Notes under the pieces: model-generated
Database searches by the model: none
Seen by the model: only the letters and a program-made list of their open reading frames with translations
Told to the model about the DNA's origin: nothing
Position numbers and translations under genes: made by a program
Shown here: positions 48,325 through 59,135 of the stretch, one piece after another
How the letters are laid out: every line of letters starts with the position of its first letter
Numbering within the stretch: the stretch's first letter is position 1
Origin: Calliopum simillimum
Lineage: Eukaryota; Arthropoda; Insecta; Diptera; Lauxaniidae
Direction of reading: 5' to 3'
Assembly: GCA_951812925.1 (NCBI GenBank)
Contig: OX638368.1
Location: 161,992,492-162,056,491, forward strand
DNA length: 64,000 bases

Positions 48325-48862
48325 TTTTTTAAAGTGGGCGGTGCCACGCCCCTAAATGGAAAGAACGCTCTCACGGCTAAACCGCTGCATCGATTTTAAC
48401 GAAATTTGGTATGGAGATAGGGTTAGCACTAAGGAACGATAATATGACCATTATGTTTTTCAGTGGGCGGTGCCACGCCACTGCATCGATCTTAACGAAA
48501 TTCGGTATGGAAATAGGATTGGCACTAAAGAACGATAGCATGACCTTTATGTTTTCAATGGGCGTTGCCACGCCCCTTAATGGAAAAAACGCCCTCACGG
48601 CTGAACTGCTGCTTACGATTTTGATGAAATTTGGTATAAATATAGGGAACGATAGCAAGGTTGATTTTTATGAATTTTGGTATGGGCACGAAATGAACAG
48701 GACAGAGAGATATCAAAAACTGTTTGCTCTTTAGAAGGAGTTACACGCCTCTTAATAGAAAGCACGATACTGCAACTGAGCTGCTGCACCGATGCAGATA
48801 ACATTAACCCTTAGGAAGAATATTAAAAGCTTTTCGTATCTTATCCACCAAGGAAGGGTATA
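48325..48862 (+). repeat. Degenerate tandem repeat, about 125-bp units, GGGCGGTGCCACGCC type
   Basis: Units start near 48336, 48464 and 48558 with TGGGCGGTGCCACGCC or close variants, and a weaker unit follows near 48735. Most continue with AACGCCCTCACGGCTGAAC, TGCATCGAT, AACGAAATTTGGTATGG and GGAACGATA. It ends near AAGGAAGGGTATAAAAAC, much like the end of copies A and C of the other repeat. Reading frames across it reflect the repeat period and are not genes. Confidence 0.7.
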
Positions 48863-51790
48863 AAAACTTTTTGCTTTATTTTATGGTCAAATCGAAATGG
48901 TCGAATTTCGGCCACAAGGCGAACTCTAGTTTCAGTTAAACAACTATGGAAATTCCAAACAACAACAACTTTCTAGAACATCTTAGCCCATGTATACAGT
49001 CCTTATAGGTTTTTGATTACCTTTTAAAATGAAATGGGTTATAATGCGTTTAAGTGTTCTGCAAAAATATTCTACGGAAAATTCCTTAAGTTTTAAGAAT
49101 TTCTAGTCTTTGGTGACCCTAATGAAATTTTTTGTAGAATATAATTTTAAACACTGTAGGAAAATCCCATAGAAATTGCAATTCTTTACTGTTAAATATT
49201 ATATTATACATATTTTTTTTTTTTTTTGTAATGATATCGTATCCGTTTCTTTTCTAAAGTTAATTTATTTGAAATTAACTATCTCTTATTAGAACAAATT
49301 AAATTAAAAGTTTTATTTTTAATGTTTTATGGACAATTTTACAGATCTGAGGAACCCACTCTCATAATACGAAAATATAATTTTTGTAACGTCGCACACG
49401 TTAACATTGAAATTGAATTTTTTATGAATATTTCTATTTGTAGACAAGATCGGAAAAACTGATACTTCTTAAATTAAGAACCATTTGCTGCGTATTTATC
49501 CACTTTACTTTTAATTTAAAAACTTAGCCTTAAATTGTCGCATCTGTCCATTGAAAAAGGGTCCTTATCTTCACAAAAAGCAAAAACCGGTTTTTTTTTT
49601 TCATTTTATGAATAAAATAACATCTCGATCACCGGAAAATTTCAAAAATTGACAGAGTTATGGTGTTTATAAACCGAAAATTGAGAAACTCAAGATTGTT
49701 GATATCGAAATTTAAAAGTCATCAATTTTTTCTCCAAAGGGTTGGGAGTTTTGCAAGACCTCTTTCATTGATATTTGCAATTTGATAATCGACCTAATAT
49801 CAATTGTAAAATGTTCAAAACAAGTCTAGGCACTGACTTCCACCTTTAACTGGAAAACGGTAGAATTGACCCTCTGTCTCTTATTTTTAGCTGTACTGTG
49901 ATATTTTATCAGTGAAGAGGTCCCTATTTCTGTGGACGGTCACATATATAGATCAAAAGGTTTCAATCAAAGTATTAATTTACACCAACAAAAGCATTTT
50001 CAAAAACAAAGAGCATTCAACACTTTTGAACGATTGAAGGTGAATGTGCTGCTCTCTTTGCACAATACAAACGCCACAAAAAACAAAAAAAAAACTAAAA
50101 ATTCTGCCAAAATACAAATAAAATTAAAACTGACGTACTTTGAGATATTTTAACATTTTCCAATACATACAACCGTTTAAACATACATCTTTGTATGTAT
50201 GCTAATTATTATGTACACACGTGCTCAAGTAGGTGGAGCTTATTTACCATTACTCATAAGAAGGGATGGGAAAATTGTGCTTTTTTCGTGTCAGAATTAC
50301 CTGTTCTCGCTTGTGTTATGCACAATTTTTGTTATTATTGAATCGATTTATTCGAACTTTGCTTCTGCTAGAAATTTCCACAAAATTTAATATTCTGTTA
50401 AATACGGCTCACCTCACAATTCCTTTTCCAAACCCCCTCCGCCCCAACAATAACTGTCACAGTGATGCACTTGACTAGCGTTTTTCCACAGCTTAAACCA
50501 ACAACACTTAACTCTGTGTCTTAAATTACTAAATAAAAATCAGAAAATTTTGGTATCATGGAAAAAATCTCAACGTTCCCATAATAAATTTCCGCGTTTG
50601 TAGTTATTTACACGTTCATTACTTAAATGGGACTTTAGTTTACTGCTAATTAAAAATTGGAAAACATGCAATGTAGTTTTTCCCAATTTAAAGATACCAA
50701 CTGTCGATACCCGCAACATTTCGAAGAAGTGAATGATGAAGTGAATCCAATTCAATTGTTTTGTTTGCCACAGATGAAAATGTTGCTTTTCATTAAAACA
50801 ACACAACACTTACAGCAATTTATGTAAAAAAATTATACGCCTGCCCAGCGACCCTTAAAGAGTTATTGGGGGTGAACACAATACGAGTAAATTTGAAAAC
50901 CGCTGTTAAATCGACGATTTCAGAGTAACCCCAACATGTTGCTTGAAATTTTGTGTGAATGTGAAATTTATGTGTTTAATTTGAGAAGAAAAAAAGGGTA
51001 TTTTCGAAAGAAAACTAAAACACACTGACTAAAGGTTCCTCTATTGGATTTGTTACATTTCACACATTTAAGATACTTAGATGCTGGTTTCGGGTTCTGT
51101 TATTGCAAGTACAACAAAAACTACTTCAGAATCCTCTTGAGTTACACCGCCACAAGCACCCTTTCCTTATTTAACAAAATATTTCGACTTTTTCTCACGT
51201 TATTTCTTTCATTTTGTTCTTTATAACATATCAATTGGTAAAAATCAACGCATATTCGTAATATACGTGTGCTTTGGGATATTCAAGTGCTTGGTTCCTG
51301 TCCAAACTCAATTATAAAGTAAAATTAATTGATTTCTTTACATCACTTACGAATCGACGACGAAATAAAACTTTGCTTTTACAGTTTTGTTGTATTAACA
51401 TATGTTGGCCCATATCTATATTCGAAATGCTTGGTTTCATGCAGGTACCAGCATTTCATTTTCGTTCGATAATTCCATAATGCATTGGCAATATAGACAG
51501 TCGGCTATTACTATTATGCAAAGGTCGATCTTTGCAAATTTTCCTTTCTAAAGTGTTCTCCTTTTTGATATTGATAAATAAAATAAGTGATAGATCAATT
51601 TATTTGAGAGGATGTGTGTAAGCATTGTGAGAAACATTTTCATATTCCATTGAATATATAAGGCTTGGAGAATGTTTGTTTGTTTGAAAAAATGAGGAAT
51701 CTATTTGAATTAGGGAATTTGCTACACATTAAATTAAAATATATTTTGGCATTATTGTTATTCTAAAAGGATTTGTATTACACCAAGATT
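48863..51790. other. Intergenic, no gene recognised
   Basis: AT-rich sequence with A/T runs and only short, domain-free reading frames on both strands. A short sequence near 50223-50270 with GCTCAAGTAGGTGGAGC is unremarkable. Confidence 0.4.
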
Positions 51791-51844
51791 AGCTTCTTTT
51801 TATACTATGACAGTTCTAGACTATTGATGAGTCTAGTCACTGCC

Positions 51845-52053
51845 GAGAGATTAATATTATATGTAATGAAATAGACAAACTTAATGCTTTTGGCGTTAAT
51901 CATAGCAAGATTTATGTTAACCAACGTCTCACAAAGTACAATAGAGAATTATTTAAAGCTGCGAAAAAAATCCAAACTGATAATGAAAATTTGTGGATAA
52001 AAGACTCAAAATACTCTTGAGAAAAGTCGAAAATGGAAGAGTATTCATTATAA
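51845..52053 (+). pseudogene. LINE ORF1 C-terminal remnant (FP-protein-like)
   Basis: One frame reads INIICNEIDKLNAFGVN, then KIYVNQRLTKYNRELFKAA and NENLWIKDS. After a one-base shift it continues with RKVENGRVFIIR and a stop. The pattern of NxxLTxYNRELxxxA followed by a W and then NGxxxxR is the C-terminal signature of the FP25K-like ORF1 proteins of many insect LINEs, which bind nucleic acid in the ribonucleoprotein. The beginning of ORF1 is missing. The gap to the endonuclease ORF is about 60 bases. Confidence 0.7.
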
Positions 52054-52109
52054 GATAATTTGACGATTTGAAAAATGTAAATCAATGAGGTATTTTTCTC
52101 ATTTGATCT

Positions 52110-53636
52110 GTGTTTAATAATTTTATTAATAACACAAATGATTTTGTAAAAGAATGCTCTTCTACAAAAATAATAAGAAGTATTTCTGATTTGAGTTTTT
52201 TAAATAATCACAATAATAAATCATTTTTTGCGGTTCACCAAAATATCCGTAGCCAGCGAAAAAATTTTGACTTATTAGTTACACATCTTAATGCTTTTGA
52301 AAACTTACCAGATTTAATTTTTGTGACTGAGATTTGGATATACTCTTCTGAAGTCGATGAATATAGCTTGCCTAACTATACATTTTATGCTAATGCTAAT
52401 AACTCGTATGCGTCGGGTGGTGTGAGAGTTTTTGTGCATAATCTAACTGATTGTGGTGAAATTTTGCACTACAGCCTCAAAAGTGCAGATATAATTAGAA
52501 TTTCATGTTGTATATGCAAAATTAATTTTGTTTTTATTTGTGTATATAGGCTTCATTCGGAAACTGTTCAAACTTTTATTGATGAATTTGCAATTTTGTT
52601 AAGTAATGAGTCAGCAGGTAATCTTATAATATTGGGTGACTTTAATTTGGATATTTTAAGCTCTAATCAGTCAATAAATTTGTATAATGTTCTTCTATTT
52701 GATTATGGTCTCTACTCCTTTATTAACGAACCTACAAGACTTATCTCTGGCTCATGTTTGGATCACGTAGTTGGACGTTTTTCAAACTTTTCCCAAAATA
52801 ATTGCTCTGCTATTAAGTTAGACCTTGATATTACTGATCATAGTTTGACAGGGATTGCATTTGATGGCCTCTGTGTAAAAAAAAATGATGAAAGAACTTC
52901 AGAACGTTTTATAACTAAAATTAATTTTGTACAGTTAAATATTAAATTGCGGAATTGTGATTGGACTTCTGTCTATGAGCAAAATAACGTTTCAGTAGCG
53001 CTTGAAATACTGCTATTAAAACTAAAGGAATTTATTACCACCTCTACGATGATGTCTATTAGAAGAACTTCCAATATAAGATTAAAACCCTGGATAACGC
53101 AATCCTTGCTGAAGAAAATTAGGCTTAAAAACAAATTACGTTTAAAATGCTATAAACACCCCCAAAACATTCGTTTGAAGACCAGATTTCGGCTATTATG
53201 TAGCCGTCTTAATAATGAAATTCAATTATGTAGAGATAATTACTTTCATAATAAAATTAGGAATTCCATTGGTAATTTAAGAGAGGAGTGGAGAGTTATA
53301 AATAGTATTGCCCTTAGAAATACAAATAATACAGAACGTTCTATTATTTTGGAAAGCAATGGTAGAAATATTTCAGACCATACTGAAATAGCTAATGAAT
53401 TTAACGACTATTTTGTAACGGTTGGCCATTCATCTTTTGCTGCAAATTTTTCAAAAAAATGCAACTGCTCCTCTAATCTAGCACCTGTAGGAAATACTAC
53501 ATACTGCAGTAGCTTCTTTTTTGAACCAATTTCTGGTCTAGAAACCCTTCAAGCAACAAAGTCTTTGAAAAAAAGTTACTCTTATGGCGTTGATGGAATT
53601 TCTAACTTGAAAAACTATTATGTTCAATATTGTTGA
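52110..53636 (+). CDS. LINE ORF2, apurinic/apyrimidinic endonuclease part
   Basis: This frame of 508 codons carries an exonuclease-endonuclease-phosphatase fold used to nick target DNA. Near residues 43-78 are FAVHQNIRS and DLIFVTEIW with the conserved Asn and Glu. Later come LIILGDFNLDIL (the GDFN motif), SCLDHVV and the DITDHSLT motif with the catalytic Asp-His pair. After the endonuclease, a basic Leu/Arg/Asn-rich linker runs to SYGVDGIS, which normally begins the RT region. The frame then closes at 53636, while the RT continues in another frame from 53620, so one polyprotein has been split by a frameshift at about 53605-53640. The first Met may not be the true start. Confidence 0.85.
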   Translation: MFNNFINNTNDFVKECSSTKIIRSISDLSFLNNHNNKSFFAVHQNIRSQRKNFDLLVTHLNAFENLPDLIFVTEIWIYSSEVDEYSLPNYTFYANANNSYASGGVRVFVHNLTDCGEILHYSLKSADIIRISCCICKINFVFICVYRLHSETVQTFIDEFAILLSNESAGNLIILGDFNLDILSSNQSINLYNVLLFDYGLYSFINEPTRLISGSCLDHVVGRFSNFSQNNCSAIKLDLDITDHSLTGIAFDGLCVKKNDERTSERFITKINFVQLNIKLRNCDWTSVYEQNNVSVALEILLLKLKEFITTSTMMSIRRTSNIRLKPWITQSLLKKIRLKNKLRLKCYKHPQNIRLKTRFRLLCSRLNNEIQLCRDNYFHNKIRNSIGNLREEWRVINSIALRNTNNTERSIILESNGRNISDHTEIANEFNDYFVTVGHSSFAANFSKKCNCSSNLAPVGNTTYCSSFFFEPISGLETLQATKSLKKSYSYGVDGISNLKNYYVQYC

Positions 53637-55143
53637 TATATTAACTTATATATTTAACTTAAGCGTTAGTACTGGTGTCTTTCCGAATTGTCTTAAATGT
53701 GCCATAGTAATACCGCTTTTCAAAAAAGGCAACAGAAAAGATAAGCGTAATTATAGATCTATTTCACTTCTACCCTCAATCTCCAAACTTTTAGAAAAAA
53801 TAATGAAAAACAGGGTTCTAAACTATTTAAACAAAATAAAATTTTTTAGCCCATTGCAGTTTGGATTTAGGAAAGGCTGTTCAACCGAAGAAGCTCTCCT
53901 GGATTTCTGTGATATTATACACAAAGGTCTTGATTCAAAACGTATTTGTGCTGGACTCTTTGTGGACATCACCAAAGCGTTTGACATGGTAGACCATGAA
54001 TGCCTTCTTAATAAACTCCATTGTTTAGGAATTCGAGGCCACATCTATGATTGGTTTGAGTGTTATTTAAAAAATAGGACCCAAAGAGTAAAAATAGAGG
54101 AAAGACTTGATAATCCGAAAATCATCAACTTAGGTGTACCACAGGGTTCAGTACTAGGCCCAATTTTGTTTTTAATTTATATTAATTCATTGTTTGCACA
54201 TCCATTAAAAGGAAAAGTTAAGGCATATGCAGACGATCTAGGCATTGCATACGACTCAACAGACCCTCTTAATTTGGTTGCAGATTTAAATCACGATGTG
54301 CACATCCTAAGGTCCTGGTTTACAGAACATAAGCTTATAGTCAGCAGTAAGACAAAATTAATGTTTTTTCAAAAATCGCTTGACTTGAGTATAACCTTTC
54401 ATGGAGCCAATTGCAATAAATTTGTTTTATATAACTATAATTGTGTCAATAACTATGCCCAACAATTTTATAACCCTCATATTTTTTGCGATGACAGCTG
54501 CTTTCAAATTGAAACGGTTGATAGTTTTAAATATTTAGGAGTCACAATTGATTGTAAGTTGAATTGGAATGAACATATTTCTCTTTTAAAAAAATATTTA
54601 CTTCAGTCCAATAGAATGCTTTACCGTCTTCGTAACTATATACCTGATCAAACATTAAAAACAGTGTACTGCGGAATATTTCATTCTAAACTGGAATACG
54701 GAATTAGTTGTTGGGGTAGTGCTTACCAAAATAAAATATCTCCACTAATTATACTACAAAAAAGTGCATTAAGGAAAATCTGTAACTGCTATCGTCTTAC
54801 CCATTCCATTGATCTTTTTAGAAAAACAAAAATTCTACCCGTTTGTCATCTGTTTTATTTTAAAGTTTTAAAGGTATTTTACATGAGATGTGGCTATATG
54901 CAAAGTCCTATAAATGATAACTACACCTTACGAAGTAATCTAAACTCTGCTGTTTCATTGCTAAGATTTCACTCCATTCAGTTCAGGAACTCTTACACTA
55001 TTCTATCTCGTAAATTGTTTAACTGTCTCCCAGAAAATTTAAGAAATATTAGACTTCTATCAGTTTTTAAAAAAAAAATAAAAATCTGGCTTCTTGAGTT
55101 TGATATTAATCAAGTCGAAACTTTAACGCGTTACACAGTTTGA
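53620..55143 (+). CDS. LINE ORF2, reverse transcriptase part
   Basis: This frame of 507 codons holds the RT domain. Visible motifs in order are NYRSISLLPSISKLLEKI (motif 1-2 region), QFGFRKGCSTEEAL, LFVDITKAFDMVDHECLL (motif A with its Asp), GVPQGSVLGPILFLIYIN (motif B), AYADDLGI (motif C; YADD, catalytic Asp pair), then SFKYLGVTIDCKLNW (motif E zone) and the YRLRNYIP / LEYGISCWGS thumb region usual in APE LINEs. It is uninterrupted to a normal C-terminus. It overlaps the endonuclease frame by 17 bases because of the frameshift; the ATG at 53620 is not a natural start. No RNase H domain was seen. Confidence 0.9.
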   Translation: MFNIVDILTYIFNLSVSTGVFPNCLKCAIVIPLFKKGNRKDKRNYRSISLLPSISKLLEKIMKNRVLNYLNKIKFFSPLQFGFRKGCSTEEALLDFCDIIHKGLDSKRICAGLFVDITKAFDMVDHECLLNKLHCLGIRGHIYDWFECYLKNRTQRVKIEERLDNPKIINLGVPQGSVLGPILFLIYINSLFAHPLKGKVKAYADDLGIAYDSTDPLNLVADLNHDVHILRSWFTEHKLIVSSKTKLMFFQKSLDLSITFHGANCNKFVLYNYNCVNNYAQQFYNPHIFCDDSCFQIETVDSFKYLGVTIDCKLNWNEHISLLKKYLLQSNRMLYRLRNYIPDQTLKTVYCGIFHSKLEYGISCWGSAYQNKISPLIILQKSALRKICNCYRLTHSIDLFRKTKILPVCHLFYFKVLKVFYMRCGYMQSPINDNYTLRSNLNSAVSLLRFHSIQFRNSYTILSRKLFNCLPENLRNIRLLSVFKKKIKIWLLEFDINQVETLTRYTV

Positions 55144-55264
55144 TTAGTTACAATATAAAATATAATTTTTTATTTCGTACGCTTTTTGAATCGTACCTTT
55201 TTTCCATTTTTTACTTGCCACAATTTTTTACTGTCTACCCCACACATTTAATTGTATAAGTATA

Positions 55265-56394
55265 CCCGATCAAGAAAATGAAGGCGGCGGATATCGGTAG
55301 ATGTCGGTCCGATATCGTTTTTGTGTCGGCGGCCGGACTTGGCGGCATCGGAGAGCGGTAGCATCGCGGGCCGCTTTTCGATTAGCCGAACTGCGCAAAC
55401 GTGGTTGAACCCGTCATCGGGCCGATAAATATTAGAGATTAACGGGCCGATATTCGCTAGCTGACAAAGGGCCGAATGCGGCTTCATCTTGGATGCGCCG
55501 AACTGCGCGAACGCCAGAAATAATAATGTCAATCACACTTGAAACGTGACATGGAAATTAATTAATTTAACCGCATGTGATACGAATTCCACAATGAGTT
55601 ATCAAGGCAACGCCGAAAGAATAAGACGATGTCGGCAGAGGCAAATGGTATGGAAAACAATAACCAAAAATTACATGAAAGACAATAAATAATTCATTTA
55701 ATTTTTTTTAGCAAAAGATGGCCTGATGTCAAACAAAGAAAATGACAATGAAAAATTTGATTCGTGTGAGATCACGAAGGGAAAGAAGAATATTCTACGG
55801 GAAAATGTGATAAACGCGTTCAGAAAGTTAACAGATGCAGGTATTTTTTATTAATTCAAAGATTTAATGTAAACAATAGAATGTTCTTGAAAATATATAT
55901 TTTTTCTCCCTTTTCAGATAAATTGACGCTCATATACACTACTCAACTGGAGGAAAAAGCCCTTGCTTCCCAAAGACACCGGGAAATCCTGCAGGCCATC
56001 AACAACAGGCCTGATTTCAAGGAAGCTGCCGGAAGTAGCAGTTTTTCAAGTGAATGCTGCAAAAATGAGCTGTATTTTATATTGATAATTTGATAGTAAA
56101 TTCATCTAAAATATTTTAGGTCGTTTTATATTTATTTTCAACCCTCGAATTTAATATCGGCAATGTAGTTTCGGCCCGATATTGGCGATGCATGTCGGCC
56201 CGATATCCCTATTTGAATATCGGGCCGATATTTATGTACAACATCGGTCCGCCATCATTTTTCGATGGCGGCCCGCTTTGAAAACATTTCAAATTGCTAT
56301 CGGGTGGAGTGCGGTCGGATATCGGTTGCCGACATCCGCCGACTTCAAACCGATGGCATACCGACATCGGACCGCCTTCATTTTTTTGATCGGG
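55265..56394. mobile_element. 1130-bp TIR DNA element with subterminal CGATATC repeats, nested in the LINE
   Basis: The ends are CCCGATCAAGAAAATGAAGG and, inverted at the right, CCCGATCAAAAAAATGAAGG: 23 bp with one mismatch counting the next three bases. Both ends are flanked by TA (55263-55264 and 56395-56396), the likely target duplication. Both subterminal zones (about 55285-55450 and 56155-56360) carry many copies of CCGATATC and GATATCGG variants such as GGGCCGATAT. Base composition is far more GC-rich than the LINE around it. A small spliced gene-like region lies inside on the plus strand. No recognisable transposase is present, so the superfamily is left open. Confidence 0.8.
55726..56093 (+). 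CDS. Putative two-exon small gene inside the TIR element
   Basis: Two coding-like segments, 55726-55840 and 55918-56093, are separated by a 77-bp intron with a GCAG/GTATTT donor and a strong TCTCCCTTTTCAG acceptor. They join in phase (one base plus two) to give about 96 residues from an ATG at 55726. The product is Lys/Glu-rich and probably helical, with KKNILRENVINAFRKLTDA before the junction and EEKALASQRHREILQAI after it, the latter resembling the C-terminal helix of Myb/SANT- or MADF-like proteins. An acceptor-like TTTTTTTAG at 55711 suggests a further 5' exon, but no donor of the right phase was found. It could be a transposon accessory protein or a captured host gene fragment; function unknown. 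Confidence 0.5.
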
Positions 56395-56574
56395 TAATGT
56401 TGAAAAAATTATTATGATGTGACATTTATCACTAATTTATATAAAACAAATTACAAATGTCACTACTATTCTCTACTAATTAAAATTGTTAATGTATTTA
56501 ATTTTGTATGTTTATTTTGTAAAGAGAATAATGAATAAATATTGAATTGAAAAAAAAAAAAAAAATATACATAA

Positions 56575-57496
56575 CCCAGTTGGGCCAATAGTCGTCGAAG
56601 ACATTTTCGTTAACGACTATGTCATCTACAATGACTACATTCAGAACTTTGGGGACATGATAGATGACAAAGTCTTGTAAGATGTCGGCAATGAGTTCAA
56701 AAATACTTCAGAGTGCGGAGATTTTAATTTCTTAAACAGAAATTTTAAAATTCATCATTAGAAGCATAAATTTTTTTAATTTTTATTAAAAATTATATGT
56801 TGCTAAAACCCTTATTCCCGTTGGTGTTTTAATTGTCGATTTATCGGTGCCTTTTTTCAATACTTGGATTTTGGAAGCATCAAGCTGTCATCAAATCAAA
56901 TCAGTTTGAAGGTAAATCCTAATTTCGTGAATAAACGCATACATACATTTGGACTTTGGAGGTAGTATATAAAAATGACGAAAAGGATTTATCGAGGTCT
57001 TAGGGAAATAAAGCAATTAATCTTCCATAGTGGTAATTCACATCGCAAACCCTCCTTCATCGTTTCAATATAATATTTATTCACCATGAGGATTTTAGGA
57101 TTTTAGTCAGCATCTTCGAATGGATTTGATTCGATGACATGAATACTTCCAAAATTTTACACAAAATTGTCATTAATCAAAATATTTGGACAACGTCACT
57201 GATGTTTTCGTTGATGAAAGTATGTAAAATTTGTCGCTCTTAATGTCATCAACGAAAATATGTAAAAATTGTCGCCCTGGATGTCATCAATGACATCGTA
57301 AAAGAAACTGTCGTTCTTTATGTCATCAACGACATCGTAAGGGAAACTGTCGCTCTTTTAGTCGTTGATGAAACATGGGACACTTGTATGGAAATTTCGT
57401 TAATGACTGCCATACAAAAATACGCATTCGTCATCAATGATTTCATATGGTCGTGCACCCGTCATTGATGATTTCTTGTAGACTGGCCCAACTGGG
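56575..57496. mobile_element. 922-bp TIR element next to the LINE poly(A) tail
   Basis: CCCAGTTGGGCCA at 56575 is mirrored by TGGCCCAACTGGG ending at 57496. Inside, the right half holds about four tandem units of roughly 50-55 bp of the type TGTCATCAACGACATCG followed by GAAACTGTCGCTC (about 57190-57375), and the left half has related GTCGTCG/TCATCTA blocks in opposite sense. No coding capacity was recognised. It starts a few bases after the LINE poly(A), so it may have inserted at the LINE boundary. The target duplication is unclear. Confidence 0.65.
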
Positions 57497-58079
57497 AAGC
57501 TAACGGGATCTACAATTGGGGTAGAGCAAGTACACATACATACATGTAAAAAAATGCTCTTCTGTTTCCGAATCTTCCTGACATAATGTATAGGAAACAT
57601 CGGGCATCAGACCTCACCTTCTTTCGCTGGTATTTGAGTTCAAAAACAAGTTTGGGGGGATAACCCTTTTCATTTTAGGTATACCTCCTTGGGCTCCTCC
57701 TATTAAGATGCTTTTGAAACTATTGTTTACTTTAAGCAAAGACTCTTATCCTATAAACGTATTGAAAGCGCTTTTCTTGGGAAGCCAATATGCCAATTCG
57801 TCCTGAATAGGGCTTAAAGAAGTTTAAAACCCTTCCAGGCTTGCTTAGAGTATATTGAAAACACCATTGTAGATTTTAGAACTAATTGTCTGAGAGGTGC
57901 CAGAGGTGCTCTTTCATTCTCTGAAACATATACAACTTCAAAGTGTGTATCATCGCCTTATAAATTTAATCTTTTTCACGCATTGCTACTGATGACTCTA
58001 CGACCTCAAGACCTTTACCGTGGACTCATCAGAAAATAAGCCGCGAGCGCGGTTTTAAGGTTATATAATTTTTCCTCTA
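57497..58079. other. Spacer between transposons, no features seen
   Basis: No gene or repeat recognised. Confidence 0.35.
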
Positions 58080-59135
58080 TGAAAAATTGTTCTGCATAGC
58101 TAAGTTTATTTTTTCAGCCAGACGAATCTGCGGGAAAAGTTAGCGATGAAATCTTTTAACGCAGGAATTTCGAGCTACTTTCGAGCTAATTTTGAGCAAG
58201 AAGCATTTTCCGGAAAACTCCCAATTTTCCCGGAAAATCCCCAAAAAACTTTTTTTATGGCTAACTTTATTTTTTTCAGCCAGACGAATCCGCGGGAATA
58301 GTAAGCGATGAAATCTTTTAACGCAGGAATTTCGAGCTACTTCCCAAAAAATTTACAAAAATTTTTTTTTACCCCTATGTTATGTCCGCAAATTATTCGG
58401 ATTATGTCCGAAAGTTTTTCGCGGATCACCCTATAATATATCCAATACCTAGTTTGCTAGCCACAGTAATTTTACATAAGAGTAGGGGTAAGTGGGCGGC
58501 CGCAACTCAGGATTTACAACTCCCAAAAATCCAACACCGGCTTCGCGGCGGCCTTCGGCCGCGGATCAGTAGGTAATATATCCAATAATTTGCGGATACA
58601 ACACCCATTTAGGAAATGGGGATTATGTCCGGGGGGATTATCTCATGGCACCGCCATAAAAAAAGGTTTTTTGGGATTTTCCGGGAAAGTTTGGGGTTTT
58701 CCGGAAAACACTTTTCGTTTTTGATGAGCTCGAAACTAGCTCCGAATTCGTGTGTCAAATGATATGTTCGCCAAATATTCTCATGGGTTCGCTTGAATGA
58801 AAAAATAAAGCAAACCCTTAAAAAAAATTTTGGGATTTCCAGAGGAAATTTAAGGAAAACATTTCATTCAAGGTAAGCTCGAAAGTAGCTCGAAATTCCT
58901 GCGTTAAAAGATTTCATCACTTACTATTCCCGCGGATTCGTCTGGCTGAAAAAATAAAGTTAGCCATAAAAAAAGTTTTTTGGGGATTTTCCGGGAAAAT
59001 TGGGAGTTTTCAGGAAAATGCTTTTAGCTCAAAATTAGCTCGAAATTCCTGCGTTAAAAGATTTCATCGCTAACTCTTCCCGCGGATTCGTCTGGCTGAA
59101 AAAATAAACTCAGCTATGCAGAACAATTTTTCCGC
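58080..59135. mobile_element. Foldback element with internally duplicated arms and a CpG-rich core
   Basis: Each arm carries two tandem copies of a unit of about 165 bp containing CAGCCAGACGAATC, GATGAAATCTTTTAACGCAG and AATTTCGAGCTA: left arm about 58085-58350, right arm inverted at about 58860-59130. Blocks with TTTTCCGGGAAAA repeat between them. The core (58380-58660) contains a NotI-like GCGGCCGC at 58496 and a perfect hairpin GCGGCCTTCGGCCGC at 58548-58562, very CpG-rich for this window. Repeated ATATATCCAATA and TTATGTCCG/GGATTATGTCCG blocks suggest a nested insertion in the core. No transposase recognised. Confidence 0.7.

Larger units (their letters stand above)
51800..56570 (+). mobile_element. 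Non-LTR (LINE) retrotransposon, 5'-truncated, with nested DNA element
   Basis: The order is ORF1 tail (51845-52053), endonuclease (from 52110), reverse transcriptase (to 55143), 3' UTR and a poly(A) tail at about 56550-56565 preceded by AATAAA-like sequence. The 3' UTR is split by a TIR element at 55265-56394. Its two halves (55144-55264 and 56395-56549) read as one AT-rich trailer. APE-type endonuclease upstream of the RT places it among APE LINEs; RT motif style suggests the CR1/L2/Daphne side of the tree, but a tree would be needed. The copy is not functional as it stands because of frameshifts and loss of most of ORF1. Confidence 0.9.

Noticed and set aside
55248..55532. 94-residue minus-strand frame at the left end of the TIR element
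   Set aside because: It is a translation of GC-rich subterminal repeats and crosses the element boundary.
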